DNA from: Xylaria sp. FL1777
Lineage: Eukaryota > Ascomycota > Sordariomycetes > Xylariales > Xylariaceae
Length of the DNA: 64,000 nt
Direction: 5' to 3'
Assembly: GCA_022578965.1 (NCBI GenBank)
Contig: MU400518.1
Span: 248,001-312,000, forward strand
Shown here: positions 47,459 to 59,484 of the stretch, in pieces
How positions within the stretch are numbered: position 1 is the first letter of the stretch
How the letters are laid out: every line of letters starts with the position of its first letter
Program-made: the position numbers and the translations under genes
Notes under the pieces: model-generated
What the model was told of the DNA's origin: nothing
What the model saw: only the letters and a program-made list of their open reading frames with translations
Databases searched by the model: none

Positions 47459-48168
47459 GATGGTCTAATTCTAGCCAGGTAAACGAAAGTAATACGTGTG
47501 AGTGGTCTGATAGGCGACTTGATTGGATTATGTGTGAAGCTCGTGATATTGTACGAATGGCTGCTGCTATACATGGTAATCTACAGATATGGCTGCCTTT
47601 TTATAGAGTAGCCGAACCGTTATATTTCTGGTATCACAGCATTTCGGCCGTTGTCGTCCTTGTTTGCTTACTTCATGAGATTGCGCCATGATGGTCTAAT
47701 CGGAATGATGATCTAATCAGATCTTGACTCGGGTGTCTGTTCCAATCGCTTGTTTGCTATCCCACACAATATCCGACGCTAACATTCCCCCTTAGACATC
47801 CGTCACATCCCACATGGACATCCCACATGTCGCCCGACGATTAGCTACGACATTGCGAGCTAAACCATATACGGGTATCATTCCTCGCTCGCCGATGGGA
47901 TACCTACCTATTCCGTCACCGCAGTTCAAATCAATGTCTCCCTTACCAGTGGTGTCTTCAATCTTCTAGGATTTCTAGCACAGGCGCTGTATTCCGCATT
48001 GACTATTCAGTATCAGCTGACTGGCGATTGATATTTGGCGTCGTCTCATTTCATCAATAAAGTATCAGTCTTTGCTTAATACTTGCTCACCTGCATGACC
48101 CCTATTTAGAGCCCACTATCCCACATTCCCGACCGACCCTGCACGGCACGGCGAATGGACGGCAGGCA
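47459..48168. other. Shared divergent promoter region, NmrA-like / transcription factor
   Basis: 710 bp. A TATA-like element for the NmrA-like gene is at 47597-47605. No gene or repeat array otherwise. Confidence 0.5.
47597..47605 (-). promoter_or_regulatory. TATA-like box of the NmrA-like gene
   Basis: TATAAAAAG on the minus strand, 139-147 bp upstream of the ATG at 47458. Distance and sequence fit a fungal TATA element; untested. Confidence 0.35.
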
Positions 48169-50682
48169 ATGGACCAGCCCAACACGACACCACTTCAACC
48201 TCTAGATGCAGCTGCAGCTGCGACAGACGGCCCAGCTAAGCCCTTGGCAAATCCAACTCCGAAGCGGTTTGAGTGTGCCATCCCAGGCTGTAAGAAGGTG
48301 TTTCGACGAAAGGAACATCTGACGAGACACCTGAAGTCGCATGACAACCAGCTCCAGTATGTGTGCCACATATGTGGCCGACGGTACGCACGAAGGTGAG
48401 TGGACCACGCATGGGGTCCGTATAGCGGTAGCAAGATATGGTGCGATGGAAATGGCGTTAAATCCATTAAATTCTAATGCTGTGTAGCGATGTTCTTAAG
48501 CGGCATGTTGAATTCCATCCGCAGTATTACAAACCGAAGCGTGACTTCATCGCTTGTACTCGCTGCCGCGAGAGCAAGACGAAATGTGACGAGGAGAACC
48601 CATGTAAACCTTGCAGTCGCAGGGGACTACCGTGTGTTCGGGCCAATAATAGCAGGATCATTGTGAACGATAGTATGGTCTCGGAACCACCTCCCAGCCT
48701 TTCCAGCCCAAGGTCTAGCTCGATACGTACCCCTGAAGAGTCGAGGCTTAGGGAGCCTCTGGCTAATGATCCCGCGGGCGTGCGGAGGCGCCTTGATGTA
48801 TACTTCAGTAAGATTCATCCGAGCTGGCCTATACTCCAACCTTCCATGGTCACAGTATCCGGAACTCCAGGCCCCCTGATAATATCAATCATGATGCTGG
48901 CAAGTTGGCTCGAAGGAGATCGAGACCATTTAGCGCTTTTTAATCTAGCCTTGGATGAGATTTCTGAGATAAATCTGGTACAGTTTACTTTATTATGTCC
49001 TCTACTACACGAGTAACTAACTAACTTCTTTCAGGGGTTAAACCCTCCACTACCGATATTACAGGCGATGGTGCTGTGTCTTCTTTACACCATATACTGC
49101 CTTGTAAGTGACAGTCGTTGTTATATCCAACGTCATTATTATTCTAAAACTCGGCTAGACAACCGAAGGCATGGCATTGAAAGCTTGGAAGATTCACAGT
49201 GATCTGGTGACTGCATGTAGATTTGCTGGTTTATTCGTTTCACAGAGAGGGCTGTGGTATGCATCGAACCTAGTGTCTACCATAGACGGATATCAAGAGC
49301 AGTGCTATCGGTGAGAACCAACCTGTAAATGAACATCCATTTAGACTGACGCTTAGTAGGATAGCGTTTGCGGTGCTGCGTCTAGATGCCTACCTTACAG
49401 CAATGACTGATTTCCCGCCCTCGATCCGATATCAAGAGCTATCCATGCCAATCTCTCAGTCTACATATTGGGTCACTGTAGCCAGCGAAGAAGAACGACG
49501 CAAATTATTTGAGGCGGAACCTATGATGCGAAAGAAGACGTCGTTCAGCTTTCGGGTTCACGATTTATTCGGCGCCCCCCGTCAAAATGCCTTAGCACCG
49601 CCTTGGACCAAGATGGATTACCAGTACGTATTGCCGACTCTTTTGTCCCCCTTTTAGCAATCATTTGCTTCCATATGCTCCCAACCCCAAGAATGTCACT
49701 ATTCACCATGACGGGTGATTTCTAACATTTGGGATAGCTTCACTCTCTGCGCTATCCAGTCCGGTGCTTGGGAGGCATCCCACCAAGGTCTTCGCACGGT
49801 TCCAGACGACATACATTCAAGAACTCATCCTCAAGATCTCCGTACCGTCTGGCGCGACTATCTTAACGCTTGGGCAAGTAACTTAGAACAAGACTGCCAG
49901 GTTAGTTCTACGTCGTTTCCCCTTTTATCATAATACCACACACTTTAATCGACTGTACTGATGGTGCCCAGTGAGTATATCATTCTCCTCAGCTCAGATA
50001 CTCCTATCTAGATGAGTGATCTTAAGGACTCTTCGGCGAATACTAATCCCTAACACTATACAGTCTTCGTAAGGATTACTTCAAAGGTCCGCGTGACGAC
50101 GACATGACCCCCCAGACCCTCCTCCTCTGGCACATGGCGACTCTCAAACTGCACGCACCTCCCGACCTCTGGGGGCTCCAGCAGCGCTACTACAAGTTCG
50201 GCACGCCTCCCGAGGTGGAGTCGCAGCCCTCCCTACGACCCTGGCAACCCTCGAAAATCGCCCGCACAGCAGTGTGGCACAGCGCGCAGATAGCACGGAT
50301 CGTGTCAAGCGAGTGTGCGATGGCGAACGCGACTACGCGCCTGCGTCTCAACCCCCTCCTCATACCCGCACTGCTCATGGCCGCCGTCGTCGTGTGCGGG
50401 TACGCATACCATACGCGCGCGTGTCCGCTCTGTACAGGCGGCGGCCCCATAGATCTTGTCAACGTGTTCGAGGCACGCGAGGATTGCGAGAGGATCCCTC
50501 CGTGGCTGGAAGAGGGGGCGGGCCTGGCGAACTGGGGAATGGACGTCTTCGTCGGCTTCCCGGTCTGTCAGTGCAGCGTCCTCTTGCTGTCCGACTGGTT
50601 CCGCGAGTTTCTTGCGCGAGATACGCAGGCTGATGCTGCCCTGGTACTGTTCCTTGACGAGCTCAAGGCTGGTTCGTGGTGA
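48169..50682 (+). CDS. C2H2 plus Zn2Cys6 dual zinc-finger transcription factor
   Basis: Eight-exon model: join(48169..48395, 48488..48977, 49035..49103, 49159..49310, 49360..49623, 49738..49900, 49993..50015, 50064..50682), 2007 nt, 668 residues. Two C2H2 fingers (Cys36, Cys41, His54, His58; Cys66, Cys69, His82, His86) lead directly into a Zn2Cys6 cluster (Cys99, 102, 109, 115, 118, 125; CTRCRESKTKC). A fungal transcription-factor homology region follows (YFSKIHPSWPILQ, then LRKDYFKGPRDDDMTPQTLL). The first intron splits the second finger. The 23-nt exon at 49993-50015 is needed to keep frame between 49900 and 50064 and is the weakest part. Members regulate metabolism or development; the target is unknown. 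The shared promoter with the NmrA-like gene makes that gene a natural candidate. Confidence 0.85.
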
Positions 50683-51093
50683 AAGTTACCATAACAGACG
50701 ATAGTTTCAGTACAAGAGTAGTGATCTATTCGTAATGTACTCAAATAAGTAGGTGTCTTGTCTTGCCTTCGCGTCAGCCAACGCAATCATCGCCGAGGTA
50801 CGACAGACAAAGGAACCTGAATTCAAGATCGTACTCATCTAAGAAACTACCGGACGATCCTGGACTAAGGTAACTAAAGTCTCAGTCTAAAACTACCAGT
50901 CATGCACAGCACCACGACCTTTCGAGAACGACAGAAATATCCAGGGCGACCAATATATAAACCTGTCTGGACCCTTGAACCATAGCCTGCCTCATCTAAC
51001 TTATAAGCGGTATCAAGTATATACATAGACCTCATTTACAAAACTCATTCACGGGGCTCCTCTCTAGCCGCATATCAAACAAACTCCGACCAA
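50683..51093. other. Intergenic: promoter of the 51.1-kb gene
   Basis: 411 bp holding the transcription factor 3' flank and a CCAAT/TATA-type element at 50950-50961. Confidence 0.5.
50950..50961 (+). promoter_or_regulatory. CCAAT overlapping TATA-type element
   Basis: CCAATATATAAA, about 135 bp upstream of the ATG at 51094. Placement fits a core promoter of the downstream small gene, and gives mild support that this gene is real. Confidence 0.35.
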
Positions 51094-51624
51094 ATGCATC
51101 GCCATTTCGTCAATCGGCCTTATATCCCCGAGGACAGCGGTAACCTCTTCACCGAGACGGCAAACGTAGGCCTAGGCCTCCTAGCACCAGTTAATCCCGC
51201 AATAAATCCACGCCAGACAAAGCCGCACGAGGTCATTTTCGAAGTGACGCCACATATATCAGCCTGGGTGCGCGGAATGCTGAAGCTCGAAGAGGCGCAG
51301 AACGAATTGGAAGCGGCAGTGGAATACTACGCGGGGAAGGCGTTATCGAGAAATTACATCGACATATTCAAGCAGGAACGCGCGCACGAGGAGATCAAGC
51401 GGCTCAAGGCCGGCATCTCAGGGCTAGAGGGGGAACAGCGAGATTACATTCGGGGGATCTCGACGGCGCTAAGGCGGTGGGACCAGGAGAAGGAGTTCAT
51501 GGCCTTTGTCCTTGAGAAGACCTGGGACTTCCTCTCCGAGACACTGGAATATACTGGGGAGACGTTGCCGTCTCTGTTCTTCAATGCGCTGATTAGGGAC
51601 TTGAATTGTCAGACTACCCGCTAG
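51094..51624 (+). CDS. Hypothetical helical protein, 176 aa
   Basis: Single open frame that I do not recognise. After a polar N-terminus (PRQTKPHEVIFEVTPH) residues about 55-130 are dense in Glu, Lys, Arg and Ala with a helix or coiled-coil look (MLKLEEAQNELEAAVEYY, HEEIKRLKAGISGLEGEQRD). The end is hydrophobic (ETLPSLFFNALIRDL). There is no signal peptide or membrane span. Codons are G/C-ending as in neighbouring real genes, and a TATA-like site precedes it, so it is probably expressed. It could be a lineage-restricted protein or a piece of a larger gene whose other exons were missed. Confidence 0.5.
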   Translation: MHRHFVNRPYIPEDSGNLFTETANVGLGLLAPVNPAINPRQTKPHEVIFEVTPHISAWVRGMLKLEEAQNELEAAVEYYAGKALSRNYIDIFKQERAHEEIKRLKAGISGLEGEQRDYIRGISTALRRWDQEKEFMAFVLEKTWDFLSETLEYTGETLPSLFFNALIRDLNCQTTR

Positions 51625-52450
51625 CCGCTAGGCGGGAGTCTCGGACATGTCAGATCAATATGGACGGCTTCTTTCCCTCCCCGCGTATGGAGAGGAATTT
51701 GGGGTGGAAATAGTGTGCAGTCAGTCACAGAGGCACAGGGGAATCGAAAAATTAAAGAGATAGGGACCAAGAGGAGATATAACAACTAGCAGCTCGCACA
51801 TGTCGACTAGGAAGACTTAAATGAAATTAGAAATATAGTCTGAATATCCAGTAGCTTAAGAATATCTGCTAAACCTTATAATAAAGTGAGATTTGGATAG
51901 CTTATTAGTAAGGACGCATATCGTAGCCCATTACCTATCTAGGTGATCAGGCTGTTGAATTTGACGAATTCGATCCACACACAATTCACCTAAAACAGGG
52001 ACCCAAGACACAAGATCTCACCTATAATAGCATTGGGATCTCATTGACTAACTGCAGGTAGTGTTTACAAGGACAAGTACGAGGGGTATTTAGATTTCTT
52101 AACGAAAGCACATTAACAGGCAGACGGAGATTCATCGTTGATGATAAGTAAACATCGTTGTCGTAAAATGGTATCAAATAAAATCGTATGAACACAGCGC
52201 TAATACAATAAAAGACGAATAAGCTCGAAAGCGCATTGTAACAAGGAACCTCCTGCAACTCTCCAACTTATGTACAACCAAGCCGGGGAATCCACAATAT
52301 GCAAGATGCGTGGCTCATAAAAGCAAAGGACATCTATAGTCCGTAACCTAGCAAAATCAAAGGGGAATCACTGTATCTCTTTTAACACCACAAAATCTTT
52401 CTATCCACCACCGAAACAGCCCAGACTCCATCAGTATATAGTGTGATCCT
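51625..52450. other. Convergent 3' flanks, hypothetical gene / GH72
   Basis: 826 bp, AT-rich, nothing recognised. Confidence 0.5.
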
Positions 52451-53981
52451 TTATACCAAAGTGAACCCAATCGCGAATGAAGTAGCAACGATGGCTGGGA
52501 CAGCAAACAAGACTGCCGAGATTGAACCTAGGGGTGCCAATCGCGGGCTGGCATTGTCGCTCGTCGCAGAACTAGTGTTGTTAGTCTCGGTGGAGCTAGG
52601 AGTGTTGATCTCTCCATCGGTTAAGGGTTTGACAGCAAGGTTTGATAGTTTAGAGCCATCGACATCCTTGACAGTCTGAGTGACCTTCCAGTCGCTGACG
52701 TCAATGATCTTGCCGTTGAGCTTCTTGCTAATACCGTTATCGATCAAAGTCTGGACACCAGGAGGGGGAACAGGTAAGGTGAAGTTGTTGTTGAACCCGT
52801 CCTCCTTGATCAAACTCTCTGAGCACGTTGGGGGCGTGATAGATTTGCCAGTGGCCTTAACGCCCTGCACCGACGTAAAATCGATCTTAGCATATTGGTT
52901 TTGCAGGGTGCGGAAGTCGGCAAGCAAATCGACGCTGCCATCGTCGTTGACTTGAGCGAGACCATAGTTGTTTTCCTCCTGTGCGAATTCGTAGACGACG
53001 CCACCAGAAAAGACATCAGTCATGTTGGGGCCGTAGATAGCAGCAATCTCGGTGAAAATACGAGGCGATGGGGTGTTGCAACCGAACTCAGAGTAGAACA
53101 CGGGAACGGAGGTGCTCTTGAAGAGCGCAACGAGCTGATCATATGATGAGTCATGGAAGTTGCTGTTACCGCACCAGGAGTAGCTGTTCAGGGCGAAAAG
53201 GTCGGCGCGAGACTCATCATTCTTCTCGCCCGGAATGGAGCATTGGAAGTAGTTCCAGCTATCTTCCAGGACATCACGAACATCTGCTGCGGAGTAGCCG
53301 ACTGGAATCTCACGGTCGGCATGGTTCTTGATGTAATTCTTCAAATCACGGGTGACAGCACGGATATAAGGGGGCGCGGTAGCACCAGTCTTAACAGCAT
53401 CGATGACCTCGTTTCCAGAGAAGAAACCGAGCAAGTTAGGATAACCCTTGAAGTTCTCAACAATAGCGAATGTTCGGTTGACATAAGCCTCGTAGTAAGA
53501 GGTCCAAGGCTCCAAACTGTTGAGAGATTCGCCGACTAGAGGCGAGTTGACGTCGATGAGCATATACATGCCAGCCTATCAAAATAATAATAATCAGCTT
53601 CAATTGCCAGAGAGCAGGTGCTAATACACGCTGGCAGAAACTCACAGCGTTGAAGATGCTTGCACACTCATCATGGTTCAGATCGGGGTCCAAGTTGTAG
53701 ACTCGAATTGTGTTCACACCCAGCATTTGCAAGAGAGCGGCGTCACGGCGGCAGATGTCGCCGTTGGACAGGGGATCTTTGCCATGGCTGGGATCGTAGC
53801 CGGCGCTGCCACCAATCTGATATGCGGCACCAACAATCTGGAAAGCGTCGCCCGTTTTCGGGTTGACAAACTGTGATCCGTGTACTTCGAGCGACGTTAC
53901 AGCGGCCACAGAAGTGGCGGCGCCGAGAGCTGTGAGGGCAGCTCGGACAAGCATTATGAACAAGGAGGCGGCGTTTATCAC
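52451..53981 (-). CDS. GH72 beta-1,3-glucanosyltransferase (Gel/Gas family), GPI-anchored
   Basis: Two exons: complement(52451..53575, 53646..53981), 1461 nt, 486 residues. It cuts and rejoins beta-1,3-glucan chains at the outer plasma membrane, elongating wall glucan. Seen: an N-terminal hydrophobic signal peptide; GH72 catalytic domain with acid/base Glu168 (SGNEV) and nucleophile Glu275 (YSEFGCN); cysteines of the catalytic fold; Ser/Thr/Asn-rich tail ending in a hydrophobic stretch (SAVLFAVPAIVATSFAIG), typical of GPI-anchor addition. No cysteine-rich X8/CBM43 module is present, so it belongs to the Gel1/Gel4-without-CBM (GH72-minus) type. The 70-nt intron is at FNA/AGMYMLIDVN. The start could also be an in-frame ATG ten codons later. 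Confidence 0.95.
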
Positions 53982-55600
53982 GGTTGCTCAAGCAAATGGG
54001 TGAGGAAAGATGTTGTTTACTAAATTTGTAGTTGAAAGAGTCAAAAGAGAGCGACTGGAAATGCCAATTGGCAAAAAAAGAGCAACTAGAGAACGAATAA
54101 GTGTGAATGAACGACGGACGATTGAGTGGTCGAGAAATAAGACCCAACACAAATCATCGAAACACAGGAGATCGGATGTCGCAGGTGGTTGGAGGCAGGC
54201 TGACCCTTAAGCACTGGCGAGGACAAGGGGGGCACAAAAGGCACAAAGGAAGGTTGGCGATGGCTTGGCGCGCCTGCACATCACTGGTCAAACAGGGGGT
54301 GGGCGGCACCCCCTCTGAGCCAATCAACCTGCCCAAGGGGGAAGAGACACACAGTGCGATTCGCACAAACGGCCACTCATTCGGCAGTAAATGAGGATAT
54401 GGGCTGTAATGTGGGGTACTGTATCCTAAAATGCATACTATGTAGCACTAGCGGCATGGATGAGCCACCTTACACCTGCTCGTTTGGTTGAGCGCCTCTC
54501 CTTAGTGTCCTTCTGGTCATGGAAGCACCCACAAGTTCTGCTTTAAAGGGCCCCAGCTGGTGCAACCGCCATTTCCATCAGTGATCACTAAGTAAAACAC
54601 GAGGTGGATAGGTGTACTTACTGCGTAGGTAGGAGGCACGAACGAGATACAGCATGCAACTGCATAAAATAAGTCGTATTATTAGACTACCTATGTGTAG
54701 TGTAAGTACTTCCATATGTACTGGGTAGGAGGTAGTTTCAAACATCTATCGTGAATAACAAAGAGGTTGGACCCGGGTGGTGGGCAAAGATCTTGATACG
54801 AGGTAAAATACATAATACCTAGGTAGCTTACTAGGTACCTATCTTCTGTATGTAGTGGAATATTGATTGTAATACGATACATATCTAGTTGAACCCTGGT
54901 ACAACATTGTCAGATGATTACCAGGTACGAATAAATAGCGCGGTTCATTACGAGCTTGCATTTTTAGACGTTGTTTGCCATATTATCTAAGTACGCAGTA
55001 AGGTCGTCTAATACTCAACGGCGTAAATGGAGACAAAGATCATGACATGTGCAAGGTCACCAAACAGGGAGGAAGAAACCCGGGAATATCCATCTACAAA
55101 CAGACACAATGATGAAACACGATCGCCTCTCGAAGATGGAACTAGGTAGGTAGCAGAAAATCTTCCCGCCCCTGAAAATCATCAAGGCACCTAAAAGATT
55201 GCCGAGCGCTACTATCAGAGAGTAGCTTGTCAATGGGGACCCTTGAATCTCCGCATCTAGAAAATAGCCCCGAGATTCGAGAACGGGGGTCGCCACCAGC
55301 CTCAAAGTCAAATGCGTACTTACTTAGTAAGTAATTAGGTACAGTATCTACTGCGTACAACGACAAGGATGGCATTGTGGCTAGTGATTTGACTCAGGTC
55401 AGGTCGAGCCAGGCGGATCAGCCATCCCACATGGCAGGACTCGAGGGGTAGCAAGGTCTCAGTGCCTAACAAATAAAAAATATAAAAAATTATAGTTAGT
55501 TAACGTTACCTAGGTAGTGGGATTGTTTTTGTTGGTCAACCGCGATAGATAATTCGCTGTCGCACTCCCGGCAGCAAGGAACTATATATACAATCTACCT
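53982..55600. other. Divergent intergenic region, GH72 / guanylate kinase
   Basis: 1.6 kb. TACCTAGGTA occurs at 54816-54825 and 55507-55516, and TAGGTACCTA at 54832-54841. A GC-rich block lies near 54220-54320. Small open frames are not supported. Confidence 0.5.
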
Positions 55601-56756
55601 ATGCGCTTCTTCCTGGGCCGCTACATCGCCAAAACCCAACCCTTCAGCCAAATCTCGACTTACCATAGCGTCCGCCGCTTCGCGAGCACCTTCGCGAGCA
55701 CCATGGCACCCAGTACGTGCACCTACCTCCCTCATTATTGTTCCTCCCTAGTGCACGTTGGTTGTGTTGCGAACAGCAGCAGCAGCGATCTACGGCCTAA
55801 CCACCAGATACGGTCTTAAGCAGCGCCTGGCCGTATCCCCAAATCGTACGAGTCAAGGAAACGACGACGGAGATGAGCCCGAATTTGCTGGCTGACAATC
55901 CGTTCCCCGCGCTTCTAGCACTCCCCCCGGACCGCCGACCGCTCGTCATCTCAGGCCCCTCGGGCGTCGGCAAGGGCACGCTGATAGGGCGCCTCTTCAA
56001 GTCGCACCCGGACACGTTCACACTGTCGGTGTCGCACACGACGCGGGGGCCCCGGCCCGGCGAGGCGCACGGCGTCGACTACTTCTACGTCAAGATGGCC
56101 GAGTTCGAGGACCTGGTCGCCGCCGACGGCTTCGTCGAGCACGCCCAGTTCGGCAGCAACCGCTACGGCACGAGCAAGGCGACGATCGAGGAGCAGACCG
56201 CCAAGGGCAAGGTCGTCGTGCTTGATATTGAGATGGAGGTGGGTATTCTATTCTAGGGGGCCGGCATTCACCATCATCATCATCACCGTCGTCGTCATCG
56301 TCACACATTTCCCCCACACGGCCCTACGCCGTACATGGCGATTTACAAGTCGAGGCTTTCAAAAGACGGGAACACGAATCAAGCGAGATGAAGCTACTCC
56401 ACCTTACACGGCGCCTTACAGGTCTACGGATCATACAACCATTCCTATATCAAGCATAAAGCATGACGGGACGAACGGGCTGACGAATGACTAAACAGGG
56501 CGTGAAACAGATAAGAAAGAGCAGCATAGACGCGCGCTTTGTCTTCATCAAGCCGCCGAGCTTCGAGGACCTGGAGAAGCGGCTCCGCGGTCGCGGCACT
56601 GAGGATGAGAGCTCTATAACCAAGCGTCTGGAGCAAGCCAAAAAGGAGCTCGAGTATGCCGACACCCCCGGCGTTCACGACATCATCATCGTAAATGACA
56701 ACCTCGACGCTGCGTACAAAGAGCTCGAGGACTATGTCTATAAGCCTGCGGCATAG
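55601..56756 (+). CDS. guk1: Guanylate kinase, possible dual mitochondrial/cytosolic form
   Basis: Three exons: join(55601..55712, 55919..56238, 56499..56756), 690 nt, 229 residues. It phosphorylates GMP to GDP with ATP. P-loop GPSGVGKG at 50-57, GMP-binding segment SHTTRGPRPGE, and GVDYFYV; the C-terminal lid and helix are in exon 3 (RLRGRGTEDESSITKRLEQA). The first ATG gives an Arg/Ser-rich, acid-free N-terminus (MRFFLGRYIAKTQPFSQIST...) that looks like a mitochondrial presequence. The in-frame ATG at 55703 (codon 35, MAPT) starts a 195-residue protein of the usual cytosolic length, so both forms may arise by leaky scanning. Introns are long for this genome (206 and 260 nt). Exon 2 is very GC-rich. 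Confidence 0.93.
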
Positions 56757-57504
56757 TGGGCCGAGTAAGCGGCTGACCCTAGAATAATAGGTAATAATGG
56801 TGAGAAGATGTTGGTAAGCAGCCTAACGAGGTAGTCGTATTAAATATTACCACATACGGCGGAAGCGTCTAGACATAGATCAATCAAATTGGGGGATAGA
56901 GTTGCAAGTAGATGATCACCCGTTGAATTAGAATATACCCCGAATAGAAGGCTTACATACGCCAGTCAAGATATACCAACTTGTTGGTCGACATACTAAT
57001 AGAAGGGTCATGTTTATCATATTTTTGTCCATTAAGTACCGAAACTGACTCTAATTGAGAGCGCGGTAAGGGCTCAGTTCTTGAATTAGTCTTTTTTAGA
57101 AGATGAATAGAGCTCTGGGGGAATACTAAAAGGAAATAATAGAAGACCACGTCATCAGAAGGTACTGACACAAATACTGCTTGCTCAACCGCCAATTCAC
57201 ATACACATAACAAAGTCCAGGCACTCCGACAGGCCAATAGTTCGGCCGTGGTATCATGTAAAGCTCTGCTCTTTAGCCCCAGTGCCCTGTCGTACATTAC
57301 TAGCAATACGGGCTCTTCGTATTTGATTGAAATCTTGACTTTTCATCTTCGCAGACCAAGAACCATGAATTATTCCGCGCTCTTTGATTTCTAGTTCGTG
57401 CGACTGCAGAGGGAGCAAACTAATCGCAGCTGCCTTGATTGGGAACGCGTTGTAGCATAGAAAAAGTTGGAAACCTCGAAACAGATATGACTGGGCGGAA
57501 CAGC
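56757..57504. other. Convergent 3' flanks, guanylate kinase / septin
   Basis: 748 bp with no supportable gene. Confidence 0.5.
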
Positions 57505-58675
57505 TTAGTAACCGTTCATAGTCATACGCTGGGAGCTTCTGCTCATCTCTCGGTCGGCAGCAGGGCTGATGGGTCTGCTCCCATGACCTTGAGCACTGCT
57601 TTCCTTTAGTGCCAACAATTGCTTGGCACGGAAAGTTTCGTAGTGGATCTGCGAAGTCGTTTCGATGAGGTCCTGGAGATGCGTTCGAAGGAGGAAGTTG
57701 CGTAGATATACGAATTCGCAGTGGGTCTCATCCTCGACGTTAATCACACCCCATCGGTTTTGGCGTCCACGGACTTGCTGGCCGTTGACGATAATTGACT
57801 TCTCTGAGCCGACAACAGCAAAAGGTACAAGGCTCTATAAACATGTTAGCGAGTCTAGCCACTTGCACTTTAGAGTTAATTCCGATATACCTTGATCTGG
57901 GTGTTGATCGAACGCTCCTCATCATCCAGCTCATCGTTGTCGTACGGGTACATCTTTAGGTTATGGAAGGAAAATTCCTCCTTGATGCGTTCCTTGAAAG
58001 CCTGCCTTTCCTCGAGGGTTAAGGAATCAGCCTTGGCAATAACAGGCACAACATTGACGACATCGGACAACTTCTTCAAGACGACAATATCGATGGGCTT
58101 CAGGGAGTGTCCCGAGGGCTGGATGAAGAAAAGACAGCAGTGGATACGGGTGTCTTGAATATAACGTTCTCGCTGTGCTGTGAGCTCCTTTCGCAGATAC
58201 GCGGAGTGCTGATCCTTGATATACTTGACGATAGGGTCCCAGCAGCGGTCGTTGTTGACCAGGTCACCATAGCCCGGTGTATCGACAATGTTGAGTCGCA
58301 GACGCACACCGTTCTCCTCGATGATGTGCGACACCGGGTGGATCTCGGTGGTAGTTCGAATCTGCTCATCGGGGAGCATACGACCCTTGGAGTCGATCAG
58401 GTGAGAGGCGAAGATGGTGTTGATCAGAGTCGACTTGCCCAAGCCGGTTTGACCTACATCGGGTATCAACGTTAGCTCAGTGCATGCACGTAGCACAATA
58501 TGGGAAGGAATACAGCTATCGGTAGGTTATGTAAACACCGAGACGGGAGGGGATGAGACATACCGACACAGATGACATTAAACTGGAAGCCTCTCTTCAA
58601 CAGCTTTCGCTCAATTTGGGAAGTGATGCTATCAAAACCAACATGGCTGTTGGGATAAACAGTAGGCGTAGCCAT
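57505..58675 (-). CDS. cdc10: Septin, Cdc10/AspD class
   Basis: Three exons: complement(57505..57834, 57891..58453, 58564..58675), 1005 nt, 334 residues. Septins form GTP-binding filaments at septa, branches and hyphal tips. Visible motifs: a polybasic stretch before the G domain (ERKLLKRGFQ), G1 loop GQTGLGKST (38-46), G3 DTPGYGD, G4 AKAD, and the septin unique element ending in GRQNRWGVINVEDE. The short N-terminus and absence of a C-terminal coiled coil match the Cdc10 class rather than Cdc3/Cdc11/Cdc12. The first intron lies inside the G1 loop. Head to head with the mitochondrial L32 gene. Confidence 0.96.
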
Positions 58676-59484
58676 TTTGCTTGGAGTCTAGACGCGGACT
58701 GAATAAAGATGGGCGGGTAGTGGTGTTGGTTCCTATTCCAAAAAGGAGCCTATCCGGCGATTGGAGGAACTAGCAGTAAAACGAGTGTGCGAGGATGGAG
58801 ACGGGGTGAGTCGGGTTGGTGGTGAGGTATCAACGTTATTGGTGATGAAGGAGAGGACTGAAGGCGTGGTTGGGAATTTTACCGTCCAGGAGAATGTTCG
58901 TGTTTGCAACTCCCTGCAAGAATAACAGGCGACCTGTTCCTGCTAAAGTATAATTTCCGCGCCAGAAGGTGCAACAGCTACTTGCTGCTTAGGTAGACAG
59001 CGACCCTGGGCCAAGTTCTGGGGGACACTGTCGGGTCCCAGTCGGGGCGGAAAGGGGAAAGGGGGCCACCAGCACTGGGTGGCCGCGTGGTGATTGGCTA
59101 CAGAGCTCTATGTGTGCATTAGATGGGGCAGGCTAAGGGACTGCAGGCTCTCATTTGCCGGCTGTACATGTCTAGCAAGGGCATGGAAGCTGCGGTGCAG
59201 CCATTGCAGAGGGCCCGAGCTTTTTACGATTTTTGAACTTCTCGTCAGGATCCAGTAGAAATCCATCCGCCGCCAGCACTTGGAGAAGTAGAGAAGTAGC
59301 CTTACACCATCATCGACAAGGCAAGCTTGCTCTTCCTACACAGAAATCGCGTTCGCCTCGATATCATAGTGTTCGTGCTGCCACGTTACCTGCCTCTCTG
59401 GAAAGGGCGCATTTAATTGCTGCCTTTTTATGTCCTCGTACCATCACGGCACTGCGCTCTCGAACTTCACCAGATAACGTCACT
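58676..59484. other. Divergent promoter region, septin / mrpl32
   Basis: 809 bp. The stretch 58980-59100 is GC-rich. The frame of mrpl32 is open upstream to 59233 but those residues are not conserved, so it is read as 5' leader. Confidence 0.5.

Noticed and set aside
59233..59484. N-terminal extension of bL32m
   Set aside because: Open by chance upstream; the ATG at 59485 gives a normal-length precursor with a presequence.
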